Shown here: positions 1 through 7,372 of the stretch, in pieces
How positions within the stretch are numbered: position 1 is the stretch's first letter
Layout of the letters: every line of letters starts with the position of its first letter
Assembly (NCBI GenBank): GCA_002840505.1
Contig: PHBC01000005.1
Coordinates: forward strand, 228,742-292,741
Source of the DNA: Deltaproteobacteria bacterium HGW-Deltaproteobacteria-2
GTDB taxonomy: Bacteria; Desulfobacterota; Syntrophia; Syntrophales; Smithellaceae
Direction of reading: 5' to 3'
DNA: 64,000 bases
Position numbers and translations under genes: made by a program
The notes under the pieces: model-generated
What the model saw: the letters and a program-made list of their open reading frames with translations, nothing else
Databases searched by the model: none
What the model was told of the DNA's origin: nothing

Positions 1-307
1 AAATACCTGTATTATCTCGCGCCGCACGATTGGCCAATCCGTTAACACGAATCAGTATCAGTATCCACGGATGTTTGATCAGCTTACGAATAAATGTAAT
101 AGGACCGAGCTTGAAAATGGAATACAATATCCATTGAATAATTGCCGCCCAGTTCATGATCCAGTATTTCGTAAAAACAAGAGCCTCCCTGGGATGCGGC
201 GCACTGAAATAATATCCGATAAGAGATCTTTTAAAAAAACCTTTCGACAATTCCGGCAGACGCATGATTGTATTTCTGGTATTATCAAAAACAGTATTGA
301 GCTTCAC
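1..307 (-). CDS. partial HgdB/BcrB-type subunit, third copy (N-terminus only)
   Basis: The reading frame stays open from a GTG at 307 to the window edge (102 codons), so the C-terminal part lies outside. The translation begins MKLNTVFDNTRNTIMRLPEL and matches the first ~100 residues of the protein encoded at 551-2071 almost position for position, including the hydrophobic stretch around residues 45-70. A GGAGG ribosome site precedes the GTG, as in the paralogue. It is therefore a second copy of that 2-hydroxyacyl-CoA dehydratase/benzoyl-CoA reductase-type subunit. Both copies share the same start codon context and N-terminal extension, which points to tandem duplication. Function is inferred only from the paralogue. 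Confidence 0.8.
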   Translation of the reverse strand, partial: MKLNTVFDNTRNTIMRLPELSKGFFKRSLIGYYFSAPHPREALVFTKYWIMNWAAIIQWILYSIFKLGPITFIRKLIKHPWILILIRVNGLANRAARDNTGI

Positions 308-328
308 GTAAGCCTCCTTATGAATTCA

Positions 329-456
329 TTATTTGCCCATGCTTTCAATAAACGCCTGTACGAAGCTGACCTTCACCGCCAAGACGATATTCCCGCTCCA
401 CCTTGAGTACCGGTTTGCCCTTTTCACGCAATGCGGTTACCAACGGCATGGCATCT
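329..456 (-). pseudogene. remnant of HgdB/BcrC-type small subunit C-terminus
   Basis: The minus strand reads like the last ~40 codons of the gene at 2093-3229: VTALREKGKPVLKVEREY, then GGEGQLRT, then the ending AFIESMGK and a stop at 329-331. An 8-base deletion relative to the intact copy, between the codons for LRT and AFIE, shifts the frame. The upstream ~340 codons are missing; only unrelated or decayed sequence lies between 456 and the end of the next gene at 551. It sits just upstream of the partial copy at 1-307, exactly where the intact pair has its small subunit. It is thus the debris of a duplicated two-gene cassette. Confidence 0.8.
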
Positions 457-550
457 TTACCACCACATCCACCTAATCAGGAGTATAAAGCTCCTTGGTA
501 ATGTGCATATGCAAGTCTCCTATATGGAACTAAAGAAGTAATAATCTTCT

Positions 551-2071
551 TTATTGATCAATGCGTTTAGCCTTCATGACATTTTCCATAAAGAAATCCA
601 CCTGCCGCATCATGTTTTCATGAGATACAATCCGCGGGTCAAAGAGGTCGTAATCCAGGATGAGCAGGGGGATACCTTTGGCGCGGCACTGTTCGCGCAG
701 AACGCCGTTCATGGCCTGACCGCCCTTGCACCCAACATGGTTGGCGATCCAGATCATATCGAGATCGAATTGCTTGTACATACGAAAGATATCGTCCAAG
801 TAGTTTTCAGCCGGTCCGCGGGTATGGCGCACCATGGGTCCCTGCATGATGGTCCTGCCCCAGTCCCTGATCATTGTTTCAGGGCTAGTTATGTTGATGG
901 GTTCATGATGATTATAGGTCATGCTGTCGTTGAGAACGACTACACCATACTTCTGCTCGGCCCAATTTAACATGTCAACAAAATGGAGGAAGGGGGGGTT
1001 CCAGATTACTGTACGGTATTTCTCGTTCTTCGTGGCAGGAGTATTATTCTCAAGATTCTTACGTGCCATTTTAACGAGCTTTTCGTAATGTCGAATCGAC
1101 GTCGGATTCCCGGCTGAGACATTGAAATGCCATATATGACTCAGCCACACTGCCGCGCCCGCCAGAGGGGCCGGCTTGATCCTGGTCATTTCCCACAGCT
1201 CCATCTCGAGTTCCAGCATGCGGTTGCGTCCCTGGCATATCTCACGCATACGATCCCAGTCCATGCGCCCGGGGGTGTGTTCTTCCAGAAATGCGATCAT
1301 GCCCTTAACGTCCTTGGCAAAGAGCTTCTCGGCCCGCTCATTGTAAAAATTATACGGCACATCCAGTCGGTAAGTGGGGATATCATTATCTACACGCCGG
1401 ATAAAGGCATAGGAGGCCGCGCCGGCATCACAGGGCATATTGGAACTCACCATGGCCACACCCTTGGGCGTGTGACCCTTGATGACCATGCCCACGGTGG
1501 CCTTGGGCAGACTGCAGGCATCGGGATTCATACCCGAGTTTTCGGCCTCGTCTATATATTTTAAAGTTCCTTCGGATGTTAAGATAGGCAGGACAATGCC
1601 CCAAAGTTCAAGCATGTAACAATTCAATCCCATTCCGCGCGCAATATCGTAAGGAACAAGATCCTCGAAAATAACCAGATTTTCAGCATCAAACAGCATG
1701 TTTCGCAGTTCTTCAATGACGCCTAAGGCCACGGTGTGGACCGTTATGCAAAGCGCATCATGATAAACGCCGGTCTGGCCACGCGCTAAACGATTGGCAA
1801 GTCCGTTGACACGAAGCAAGGTCAGTATCCAAGGATGCTTGACCAGAGCGCGTATTAATCCAATGGGCCCGAGCTTAAAAATGGATTGCCCTATCCAGTA
1901 CAGAATTGCCCCCCAGTTCATGATCCAGTATTTTGTAAAAACCATAGCATCCCGGGGATGCGGCGCAGAGAAATAATATCCGATGAGAGATCTCTTTAGG
2001 AACCCTTTCGTTGCATCCGGCAGACGCATGATGGTATTTTTGGTATTGTCCAAGACAGTATTGAGTTTCAC
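551..2071 (-). CDS. 2-hydroxyacyl-CoA dehydratase / benzoyl-CoA reductase-type large subunit (second pair)
   Basis: This 506-residue protein belongs to the HgdB/BcrB family (2-hydroxyglutaryl-CoA dehydratase D component), whose members bind a [4Fe-4S] cluster and take low-potential electrons from an ATPase activator. Visible family features are a central Pro/Cys region (SSNMPCDAGAASYAFIRR) and the closing segment WIANHVGCKGGQAMN followed by GIPLLILDYDLFDPR. It is longer than the usual ~430-450 residues: the first ~100 residues are an extra region with aromatic, hydrophobic helices (YWIMNWGAILYWIGQSIFKL), which could lie on the membrane (inference). The start is GTG at 2071 with GGAAGC just upstream. 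It lies 21 bp after the small subunit at 2093-3229 and probably forms its heterodimer. Substrate unknown. Confidence 0.8.
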   Translation of the reverse strand: MKLNTVLDNTKNTIMRLPDATKGFLKRSLIGYYFSAPHPRDAMVFTKYWIMNWGAILYWIGQSIFKLGPIGLIRALVKHPWILTLLRVNGLANRLARGQTGVYHDALCITVHTVALGVIEELRNMLFDAENLVIFEDLVPYDIARGMGLNCYMLELWGIVLPILTSEGTLKYIDEAENSGMNPDACSLPKATVGMVIKGHTPKGVAMVSSNMPCDAGAASYAFIRRVDNDIPTYRLDVPYNFYNERAEKLFAKDVKGMIAFLEEHTPGRMDWDRMREICQGRNRMLELEMELWEMTRIKPAPLAGAAVWLSHIWHFNVSAGNPTSIRHYEKLVKMARKNLENNTPATKNEKYRTVIWNPPFLHFVDMLNWAEQKYGVVVLNDSMTYNHHEPINITSPETMIRDWGRTIMQGPMVRHTRGPAENYLDDIFRMYKQFDLDMIWIANHVGCKGGQAMNGVLREQCRAKGIPLLILDYDLFDPRIVSHENMMRQVDFFMENVMKAKRIDQ

Positions 2072-2092
2072 GTAAGCTTCCTTATGACACCG

Positions 2093-3229
2093 TTATTTAC
2101 CCATGCTTTCGATGAAGGCCTGTACGCGTGTGCGCAGCTGACCTTCGCCGCTAAGGTGGTATTCCCGCTCCAGTTTGAGTACCGGTATTCCCTTATCACG
2201 CAACGCAGTTACGAGAGTCATGGAATCCACGCCCCAGAGATCACAGAATTTGATAATTTCGAGCACCACGCCATCTGCGTTGTATTCTTTCACGGTGTCG
2301 ACAATTATATTCAGCCGGCGATCGAAATCTTCCATCATACGCGGACAGAGCGTCTTTTTAAAGGTGTATTCAGCCATTATTTTGTAGGGGCTATCATTAT
2401 TGAGTTCTATGGTTTTGAATCCGGGAATTGTTCCGGTACAGAAACGGTCTGCTACAACCAGACATCCCTGCGATTCGATTATCTTTATAAATTCCGGGTT
2501 ATGTAAATGACCGCCTACAACCACCAGGCGTGCCCGGGAATTCTTTATACCCTCACGTTGTTCAAGCTCTTTCTTGAAATCGAGGATATAAGGAAGGATC
2601 AAATCCTTGGGCGATGTCAGAGAAGCCATGACGATCTGGTGAAATTCGGTGCCGCTGATGGGTGGATTAGGTTTCTTGCGCAATTCACCGATAGATTGAA
2701 TTGTACTGGCAAAATCGTTCCACTGGCGCATGGCCTTTCTGAGCGATTCATCGCTCATGTCCACGCCGAAATGACCGGCAAGTTTATCAGCGAGTGTCTT
2801 CAGTTCATCCGTCATCCAGACGAGCGTATCCTTGTTTACTTTACGCGGTACGTCCAGGATATGATTAAAGTCAGGCTTCTGGAGATATTCCAGGTTATCG
2901 TAGAGACGCTGCATATGGGCACACGAAGGAACAAATACCCACCCTTTCAGCAGATCAAAACGTCCATCCATGGCAAATTCTAACAGGCCGCGGACGTAGC
3001 TGCAGGTGAAACTCGAAAGATAATTATCCGCGATCTCGGTTCCGGCCAGGCCGGGCGCGTGCAGACGCACCGGGAAAAGTTTGTCTGCCATGAGCAAAGC
3101 CTCGGGCACGAACGAACAGGAATACGCAATAGGTATGCGCCCGCTTTGCTCCGCTTGTTCAACCAAACGATTTTGCGGACTCTCCAAAAGTTCTTCAAAT
3201 ACCTTCATGGTTTTGCTAGGTGGTGCCAT
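2093..3229 (-). CDS. 2-hydroxyacyl-CoA dehydratase / benzoyl-CoA reductase-type small subunit (second pair)
   Basis: The 378-residue protein is of the HgdB/BcrC family. It shows the N-terminal pattern IAYSCSFVPEALLMADKLFP with a cysteine, further cysteines in SSFTCSYVRG and VFVPSCAHMQRLYDNL, and the C-terminal signature GIPVLKLEREYHLSGEGQLRT. The same signature occurs in the paralogue at 8775-9923 (GIPCMRLEREYGPL). ATG at 3229 has AAGGAGG upstream. It precedes the large subunit at 551-2071 in the same operon and follows the flavodoxin-ferredoxin gene. The pair is a second catalytic module beside the BCR-like set at 5796-9923, and it may use the same ATPases, since no separate activator lies next to it. 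Dehydratase versus reductase activity cannot be told from sequence. Confidence 0.8.
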   Translation of the reverse strand: MAPPSKTMKVFEELLESPQNRLVEQAEQSGRIPIAYSCSFVPEALLMADKLFPVRLHAPGLAGTEIADNYLSSFTCSYVRGLLEFAMDGRFDLLKGWVFVPSCAHMQRLYDNLEYLQKPDFNHILDVPRKVNKDTLVWMTDELKTLADKLAGHFGVDMSDESLRKAMRQWNDFASTIQSIGELRKKPNPPISGTEFHQIVMASLTSPKDLILPYILDFKKELEQREGIKNSRARLVVVGGHLHNPEFIKIIESQGCLVVADRFCTGTIPGFKTIELNNDSPYKIMAEYTFKKTLCPRMMEDFDRRLNIIVDTVKEYNADGVVLEIIKFCDLWGVDSMTLVTALRDKGIPVLKLEREYHLSGEGQLRTRVQAFIESMGK

Positions 3230-3263
3230 ACTAATATTCCTCCTTCATTCAACTTCTATTCCA

Positions 3264-4097
3264 TCAGTAGATGCTTTCTCCCCGTTTTAGGTCTCCGAAG
3301 AGACGTGCAAAGATCGTATTATAGAGGGATGAAATCACCAAATTCCCGTACCACCAGGATTCGTTTAAGGCTTCTTTGGGACAAATGTTCTGACAGTGGT
3401 AACAGCGGATGCATCGGCCATCCAGGACCGGATATGGTGCAAGCTTAATACTCTGCACCGGACATTCCTTGGCGCAGAGCTCACACTGATTGCATCGGCT
3501 CTGTGTAAGTTTTGGCTTGGGCAGAATGATGCGCAGCAGAAAAGGCTTCGCTATGAGACCTACCAGTTGATAAAATCCCAAAGTTGGTTTAAGCGCGTCC
3601 GGACGGCTCTCCGGCATGGTGCCCGCATCGCAGGACTTAAGATGTTTTTCCACGGCCAAAGCAAAGGTACGAGCTTCGGCCAAATCTTTGGCGTTAGGAC
3701 GGTTCGGCAGCCGGCCAATCAGACACGGTGCCGGGTGGTGTACCATACCCCGGCTCATGAAGCCGCCGATGACATTCGATCCTTTTTTGCGCAGCTCCCG
3801 GGTTAGCTCATAAAGAACACGACCGGGTGCTCCGCCCGCAGTGGCGAAAACAAAAGCCTGTTTATCTTGAATGGCTGGCCATGTACGCAACCAGGTTTTA
3901 ACTGCTGAAGGGGCCTGGCTTTCGAAACATGGAGAGCCCACGCCCAGTAAATCACATTTTTTGATATCTTCCGGATCAACATCCTGTATAGTCGAGACGC
4001 GGACGGTGTGTTTTTTTTTGCGCAGGACGGTGGCCATGGCTTCCGCAACTTTGCGCGTCTGTCCTGTTTGCGAAAAATATACTATTGCAATATTCAT
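3264..4097 (-). CDS. flavodoxin / double [4Fe-4S] ferredoxin fusion (EFR1-type)
   Basis: About 277 residues. The N-terminal ~150 form a flavodoxin-like domain (MNIAIVYFSQTGQTRKVAEA, the phosphate loop for FMN). The C-terminal part has two classical ferredoxin motifs, CNQCELCAKECP and CIRCYHCQNICP, for two [4Fe-4S] clusters. I chose ATG at 4097 because AAGAGAG lies upstream; a longer frame to 4118 has no clear ribosome site. Such proteins move single electrons at low potential. In this operon it is a plausible electron donor to the BadF-type ATPases that drive the HgdB/Bcr-type subunits (inference from context). The cytoplasmic location is inferred from the absence of a signal peptide. Confidence 0.82.
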   Translation of the reverse strand: MNIAIVYFSQTGQTRKVAEAMATVLRKKKHTVRVSTIQDVDPEDIKKCDLLGVGSPCFESQAPSAVKTWLRTWPAIQDKQAFVFATAGGAPGRVLYELTRELRKKGSNVIGGFMSRGMVHHPAPCLIGRLPNRPNAKDLAEARTFALAVEKHLKSCDAGTMPESRPDALKPTLGFYQLVGLIAKPFLLRIILPKPKLTQSRCNQCELCAKECPVQSIKLAPYPVLDGRCIRCYHCQNICPKEALNESWWYGNLVISSLYNTIFARLFGDLKRGESIY

Positions 4098-4204
4098 AGA
4101 ATACTCTCTTATAATCAATAAAAAAATCAGTGTAGCAGCTTCATCTTTTCCGGAATACCAGTGATGGTGATAGAAAACATCATGGAGAATATTCCTGAAA
4201 ATTA

Positions 4205-5032
4205 TTAATGACTATGACTATGCATAGAAGAACATGTGCAACCCGGATTAAAAATTTCCAGTGGAATAATTCGCATAGTCTCCAGACATTGGCGAACCGA
4301 ATTGAGCGCGGTACAATCCGGGAGCATTAAAAAACTCTTCCCCTCGATGTCGCTGTTTCTTATGTTCTCGTCCTCGGGAATAAATCCCAGGAATTCTATA
4401 TCTTCAGGTAACTGCATCTTGCCCAGTTCCTGTTTGTCGCGTATCCGGTTAATAATATATCCTACACGTTCGTAATGTACGGCATCAGCGGCCACCTTTT
4501 TAAGTGTAGAAATCACTCCGACACCTTTGGCCGATTGGTCGGACACAAGAATGAGGTGGGTAACGCTTTCCATGACGCGCCGGTTAATCTGTTCGACCCC
4601 GGCTTCGCCGTCAATCACCACGTAATCAAAATTACTGGAAAGCGATTTGATAATATCTTTCAGCATATCATTTACCTTGCAGTAGCATCCTTCCGTCTCC
4701 GGCCTGCCGATGGCCAGAAAAGCCAGGTTTCCCCGTTCCTCCAGGGCATTCGTAAGTTCATAATCGAGCAGCGAGATGATCTGTTTTTTATCGCCGCCCT
4801 CACGTTTCTCGATTTTATTTATCAGCAAATTGCGCACGTCATCTACGGTACAGCGCACGCTGATGTCCAGAGCGGACGCAAGGCCCACGGCAGGATCGGC
4901 GTCAATGGCCAGTACCCGTGCCCGGGGATCCTCTATGAGAATTTTCGTTACTGCCGCGGATATCGATGTTTTTCCCACTCCGCCCTTGCCGCAAATAGCT
5001 ATAATTTTGGTCTTTCTCTTAGCGACGCACAT
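4205..5032 (-). CDS. CooC/MinD-like metal-insertion ATPase with Cys/His tail
   Basis: This 275-residue SIMIBI-class ATPase has a deviant Walker A (CGKGGVGKTS, residues 14-23), a switch region AIDADPAVG (42-50) and the CooC-type motif GCYCKVN with C116-x-C118. In CooC proteins that cysteine pair binds nickel at the dimer interface (family knowledge). The extreme C-terminus is unusual: C265-T-C267 followed by H271, H273 and H275, a likely metal-binding tail. The ATG at 5032 overlaps the gene upstream by 14 bp, so the two are probably translated together. That upstream gene encodes an acetyl-CoA-synthase-like domain, a natural client for a CooC-type ATPase. A MinD/ParA role is unlikely given the CxC motif and context. 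Confidence 0.82.
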   Translation of the reverse strand: MCVAKRKTKIIAICGKGGVGKTSISAAVTKILIEDPRARVLAIDADPAVGLASALDISVRCTVDDVRNLLINKIEKREGGDKKQIISLLDYELTNALEERGNLAFLAIGRPETEGCYCKVNDMLKDIIKSLSSNFDYVVIDGEAGVEQINRRVMESVTHLILVSDQSAKGVGVISTLKKVAADAVHYERVGYIINRIRDKQELGKMQLPEDIEFLGFIPEDENIRNSDIEGKSFLMLPDCTALNSVRQCLETMRIIPLEIFNPGCTCSSMHSHSH

Positions 5033-5759
5033 TTGGTTCTTCCTTTTTTAAATTGTTCCTGATATTCCGGAGATCCTCCACCTCATCGCACACATCGACA
5101 AATTCGCAGGAATCGCATTCGAAGGACATTTCCGCGGCCATTTTGTTGAGGGCACCGATAAGTCGCGACGCTTTGTCACCTAACACACCCAACTCCCGAA
5201 CATCCGCAGGCGACGATGTCACGAAAACGATTTCCACCGATTCCACGAAATCGACATTACGATACATCTGGGCAAGGGCGCTGCCAAGGGTTGCGAAATT
5301 CATCCCCTGGCTTATTGCTTTCTTACTTACCCGGCTCCACTCCCGCCCATACTGCGAGACGGATCTCATCATGTATCCGGAGAGGTTGAGATCGTACCGT
5401 GCCATTTCCAACTCCCGGTGTCGTTCGTAACAGTTGTCCTCCGTCATTCCCCGTACTCCCAGGAGTACCACTTTACCGAAGGGAAGATTCTTCTGTTTCG
5501 AGTCACCAATATCCGGACCAATAAGTGTTATCCGTCCATCGTTGATTTTTTTTGCATCGTTGGACCACAGCATGAAGGAAGCGGACTCATCCCGTGGATT
5601 GCCCAGCTCAATTGCAGTATCGGGCTCGAGCACTACATTTCCTTTACCGGCAATGGGCCAGCTCGACAATCGCGGAATTGCATATTCCCTGCTTCCTTCG
5701 GCATTTTTCTTTTGAAGGTAATCCCGCAAGTCGGCTATAACATTATCAAAGAGATTCAT
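5019..5759 (-). CDS. acetyl-CoA synthase beta (CdhC/AcsB)-like short domain protein
   Basis: The 246-residue protein resembles the A-cluster half of the CO dehydrogenase/acetyl-CoA synthase beta subunit. The block DGRITLIGPDI (around residue 75), the segment ERHRELEMARYDLNLSGYMMR and the helix-rich stretch ending VEIVFVTSSPADVREL follow the CdhC order. A cysteine cluster then comes near the C-terminus: C215-x2-C218-x5-C224. In true synthases the cluster is C-x2-C-x8-C-x9-C plus a distal Cys-x-Cys for nickel. Here the fourth cysteine and the distal motif are absent, and the protein ends soon after. It cannot be a standard acetyl-CoA synthase. It overlaps the CooC-like ATPase, so a metal centre is likely. 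The role in this operon is unknown. Confidence 0.65.
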   Translation of the reverse strand: MNLFDNVIADLRDYLQKKNAEGSREYAIPRLSSWPIAGKGNVVLEPDTAIELGNPRDESASFMLWSNDAKKINDGRITLIGPDIGDSKQKNLPFGKVVLLGVRGMTEDNCYERHRELEMARYDLNLSGYMMRSVSQYGREWSRVSKKAISQGMNFATLGSALAQMYRNVDFVESVEIVFVTSSPADVRELGVLGDKASRLIGALNKMAAEMSFECDSCEFVDVCDEVEDLRNIRNNLKKEEPNVRR

Positions 5760-5795
5760 TTTCCTCTCATTTTGTAGCGGCGGTTCTCTCTGTTT

Positions 5796-6584
5796 TCACT
5801 TCTTTTTAGATGATTCCAGCGCGTCCATGGCAATGAGAGCTGCACCAAGGGCTCCATTAATCTGGGGATTTTCCACCCGATGCAATTTCACACCGAGGGC
5901 TCTCTCCAGAGCGGAAAACATTCCGGAGTTTTTTGCCACGCCACCGGTCATCACGGCATCCGGAACTACAAGAATGCTCTTGGCCAGTGAGGCTGCCCGG
6001 TTGGCAACGGCCTGGTGTAGCGCACTGATTATATCAGGAATCTCTTTCCCCTCATTTACGAGTGAAATAATTTCGGTTTCGGCAAAAATCACACACTGGT
6101 TGGACAGAGTAAGTTTTTCCTTGGCCTGCTCGGCTATAGCGCCCATATCATCCAATTTTATATCAAGGGAATCGGCGATAATTTCGAGAAATCGTCCTGT
6201 GCCTGAAGCGCACTTGTCGTTATATACATAACGTTCTACATTTCCTTTTTCATCAATCCTGATGGACTTCGCATCCTGCCCGCCGATATCAACTACCGTA
6301 CGTGCTGACGGCACCTGCCAGACAGCTCCTCTGCCATGACAGACAATTTCAGATTCTGAAGAGTTCATAAAGGGGATATGCTTACGACCATAGCCGGTAC
6401 CTACGCTGTACTCAATGTCCTCAATTTTTATGCCGGCCTTTTCAACGGTGCGTTTGATTACGTCAAGTGCCGACTTCTCCGGTTGCGCAGACGCTAGAAT
6501 AACCTCCGAAGCCAGTATTTTCCCATCCTTTAAAATCACGGCCTTGGCCGTGAGAGATCCGATATCACAACCTGCAGTAATCAT
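5796..6584 (-). CDS. BadF/HgdC-type ATPase (activase) subunit 1
   Basis: A 262-residue ASKHA-fold ATPase of the BadF/BadG/BcrA/HgdC family. It has the phosphate motif AGCDIGSLTAKAV at the N-terminus, VVDIGGQDAKSI near residue 97 and TGGVAKNSG near the C-terminus. The [4Fe-4S] ligands that bridge two protomers in this family correspond to C125 (NDKCASGTGRF) and C164 (NQCVIFAETE). It couples ATP hydrolysis to electron transfer into the HgdB/Bcr subunits. It overlaps the second ATPase gene by 4 bp; two short ATPases (~260 residues each) suggest a heterodimer as in Azoarcus-type (Bzd) benzoyl-CoA reductase, rather than the HgdC homodimer of dehydratases. Confidence 0.88.
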   Translation of the reverse strand: MITAGCDIGSLTAKAVILKDGKILASEVILASAQPEKSALDVIKRTVEKAGIKIEDIEYSVGTGYGRKHIPFMNSSESEIVCHGRGAVWQVPSARTVVDIGGQDAKSIRIDEKGNVERYVYNDKCASGTGRFLEIIADSLDIKLDDMGAIAEQAKEKLTLSNQCVIFAETEIISLVNEGKEIPDIISALHQAVANRAASLAKSILVVPDAVMTGGVAKNSGMFSALERALGVKLHRVENPQINGALGAALIAMDALESSKKK

Positions 6585-7372
6585 TTGGCACCTCCACTGA
6601 CTTTTTCCATGGCGAAGAGCGCGGCTCCAATAGCTCCTGCAATCTGCGGGTCTTCGCGACGTATCCTTTTAATTCGTATTCCCAGATTCTTTTCCAGCGC
6701 GTTGACCACACCGTTGTTTTTGGCCACTCCACCCGTCATACACACATCACTTTCCAATCCAATGTTGTTGGCCAGAGTGGACATGCGGCTGGCCATGGCG
6801 TTATTGACTCCCGCGGCAATATCTTCAATAGGAACCTTGTCATTCAGATGCTGTATTACATCGGCCTGGGCCCAAACCGTGCATGCCGATGCAAAGGTGA
6901 CGGGATGTCTGGAACGAAGCGACATCTCTCCCATCTCCTCGAGTTTCAGATTCATCACCTTGGCCATTACTTCGAGAAAACGGCCGGTTCCGGAAGCGCA
7001 CTTGTCGTTGGTGATAAATTTCACCATGTCGCCTTTATCATCCAAACGGAGGGCCTTGCAATCCTGTCCGCCGATATCGATGACAGTTCTTACCGAAGGT
7101 ACCAGCCAGCGGGCGCCTTTGCCGTGACAGGCAATCTCTGAAATGGCTTCATTAATAAAGGATATCTTGTCGCGGCCGTATCCGGTTCCCACGCATCTTT
7201 TTATATCTTTTATGGTCAGGCCTGCCTTAGACAAAGCCATACCCATTACTTCATCTGCCGATTCCCAGGGGCGAGCCTTTGATTTGATAATAACCGATTC
7301 AATAATTTTGCCGTTCTTCATGATGACGGCCTTGGACGTTAATGATCCTACATCGCATCCTGCTACAAACAT
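6581..7372 (-). CDS. BadF/HgdC-type ATPase (activase) subunit 2
   Basis: A 263-residue paralogue of the neighbouring ATPase with the same motif order: AGCDVGSLTSKAV, VIDIGGQDCKAL, NDKCASGTGRF (C125), CTVWAQADV (C164) and TGGVAKNNG. Both cluster cysteines are kept, so it can share the bridging [4Fe-4S] centre with its partner. It overlaps the downstream ATPase gene by 4 bp and the upstream HgdB-type gene by one base, giving strict translational coupling and probably fixed stoichiometry. Presence of two different ATPases next to two different HgdB-type subunits matches the four-subunit layout of class I benzoyl-CoA reductase; the actual acyl-CoA substrate is not visible from sequence. Confidence 0.88.
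   Translation of the reverse strand: MFVAGCDVGSLTSKAVIMKNGKIIESVIIKSKARPWESADEVMGMALSKAGLTIKDIKRCVGTGYGRDKISFINEAISEIACHGKGARWLVPSVRTVIDIGGQDCKALRLDDKGDMVKFITNDKCASGTGRFLEVMAKVMNLKLEEMGEMSLRSRHPVTFASACTVWAQADVIQHLNDKVPIEDIAAGVNNAMASRMSTLANNIGLESDVCMTGGVAKNNGVVNALEKNLGIRIKRIRREDPQIAGAIGAALFAMEKVSGGAK

Noticed and set aside
71..406. Plus-strand open frame of 111 codons
   Set aside because: It lies antisense to the duplicated HgdB-type gene start and the small-subunit remnant, with no ribosome site; it is a shadow.
5019..5759. Complete acetyl-CoA synthase A-cluster
   Set aside because: Only three cysteines (215, 218, 224) are present and the distal nickel Cys-x-Cys is missing; the protein is far shorter than CdhC/AcsB.
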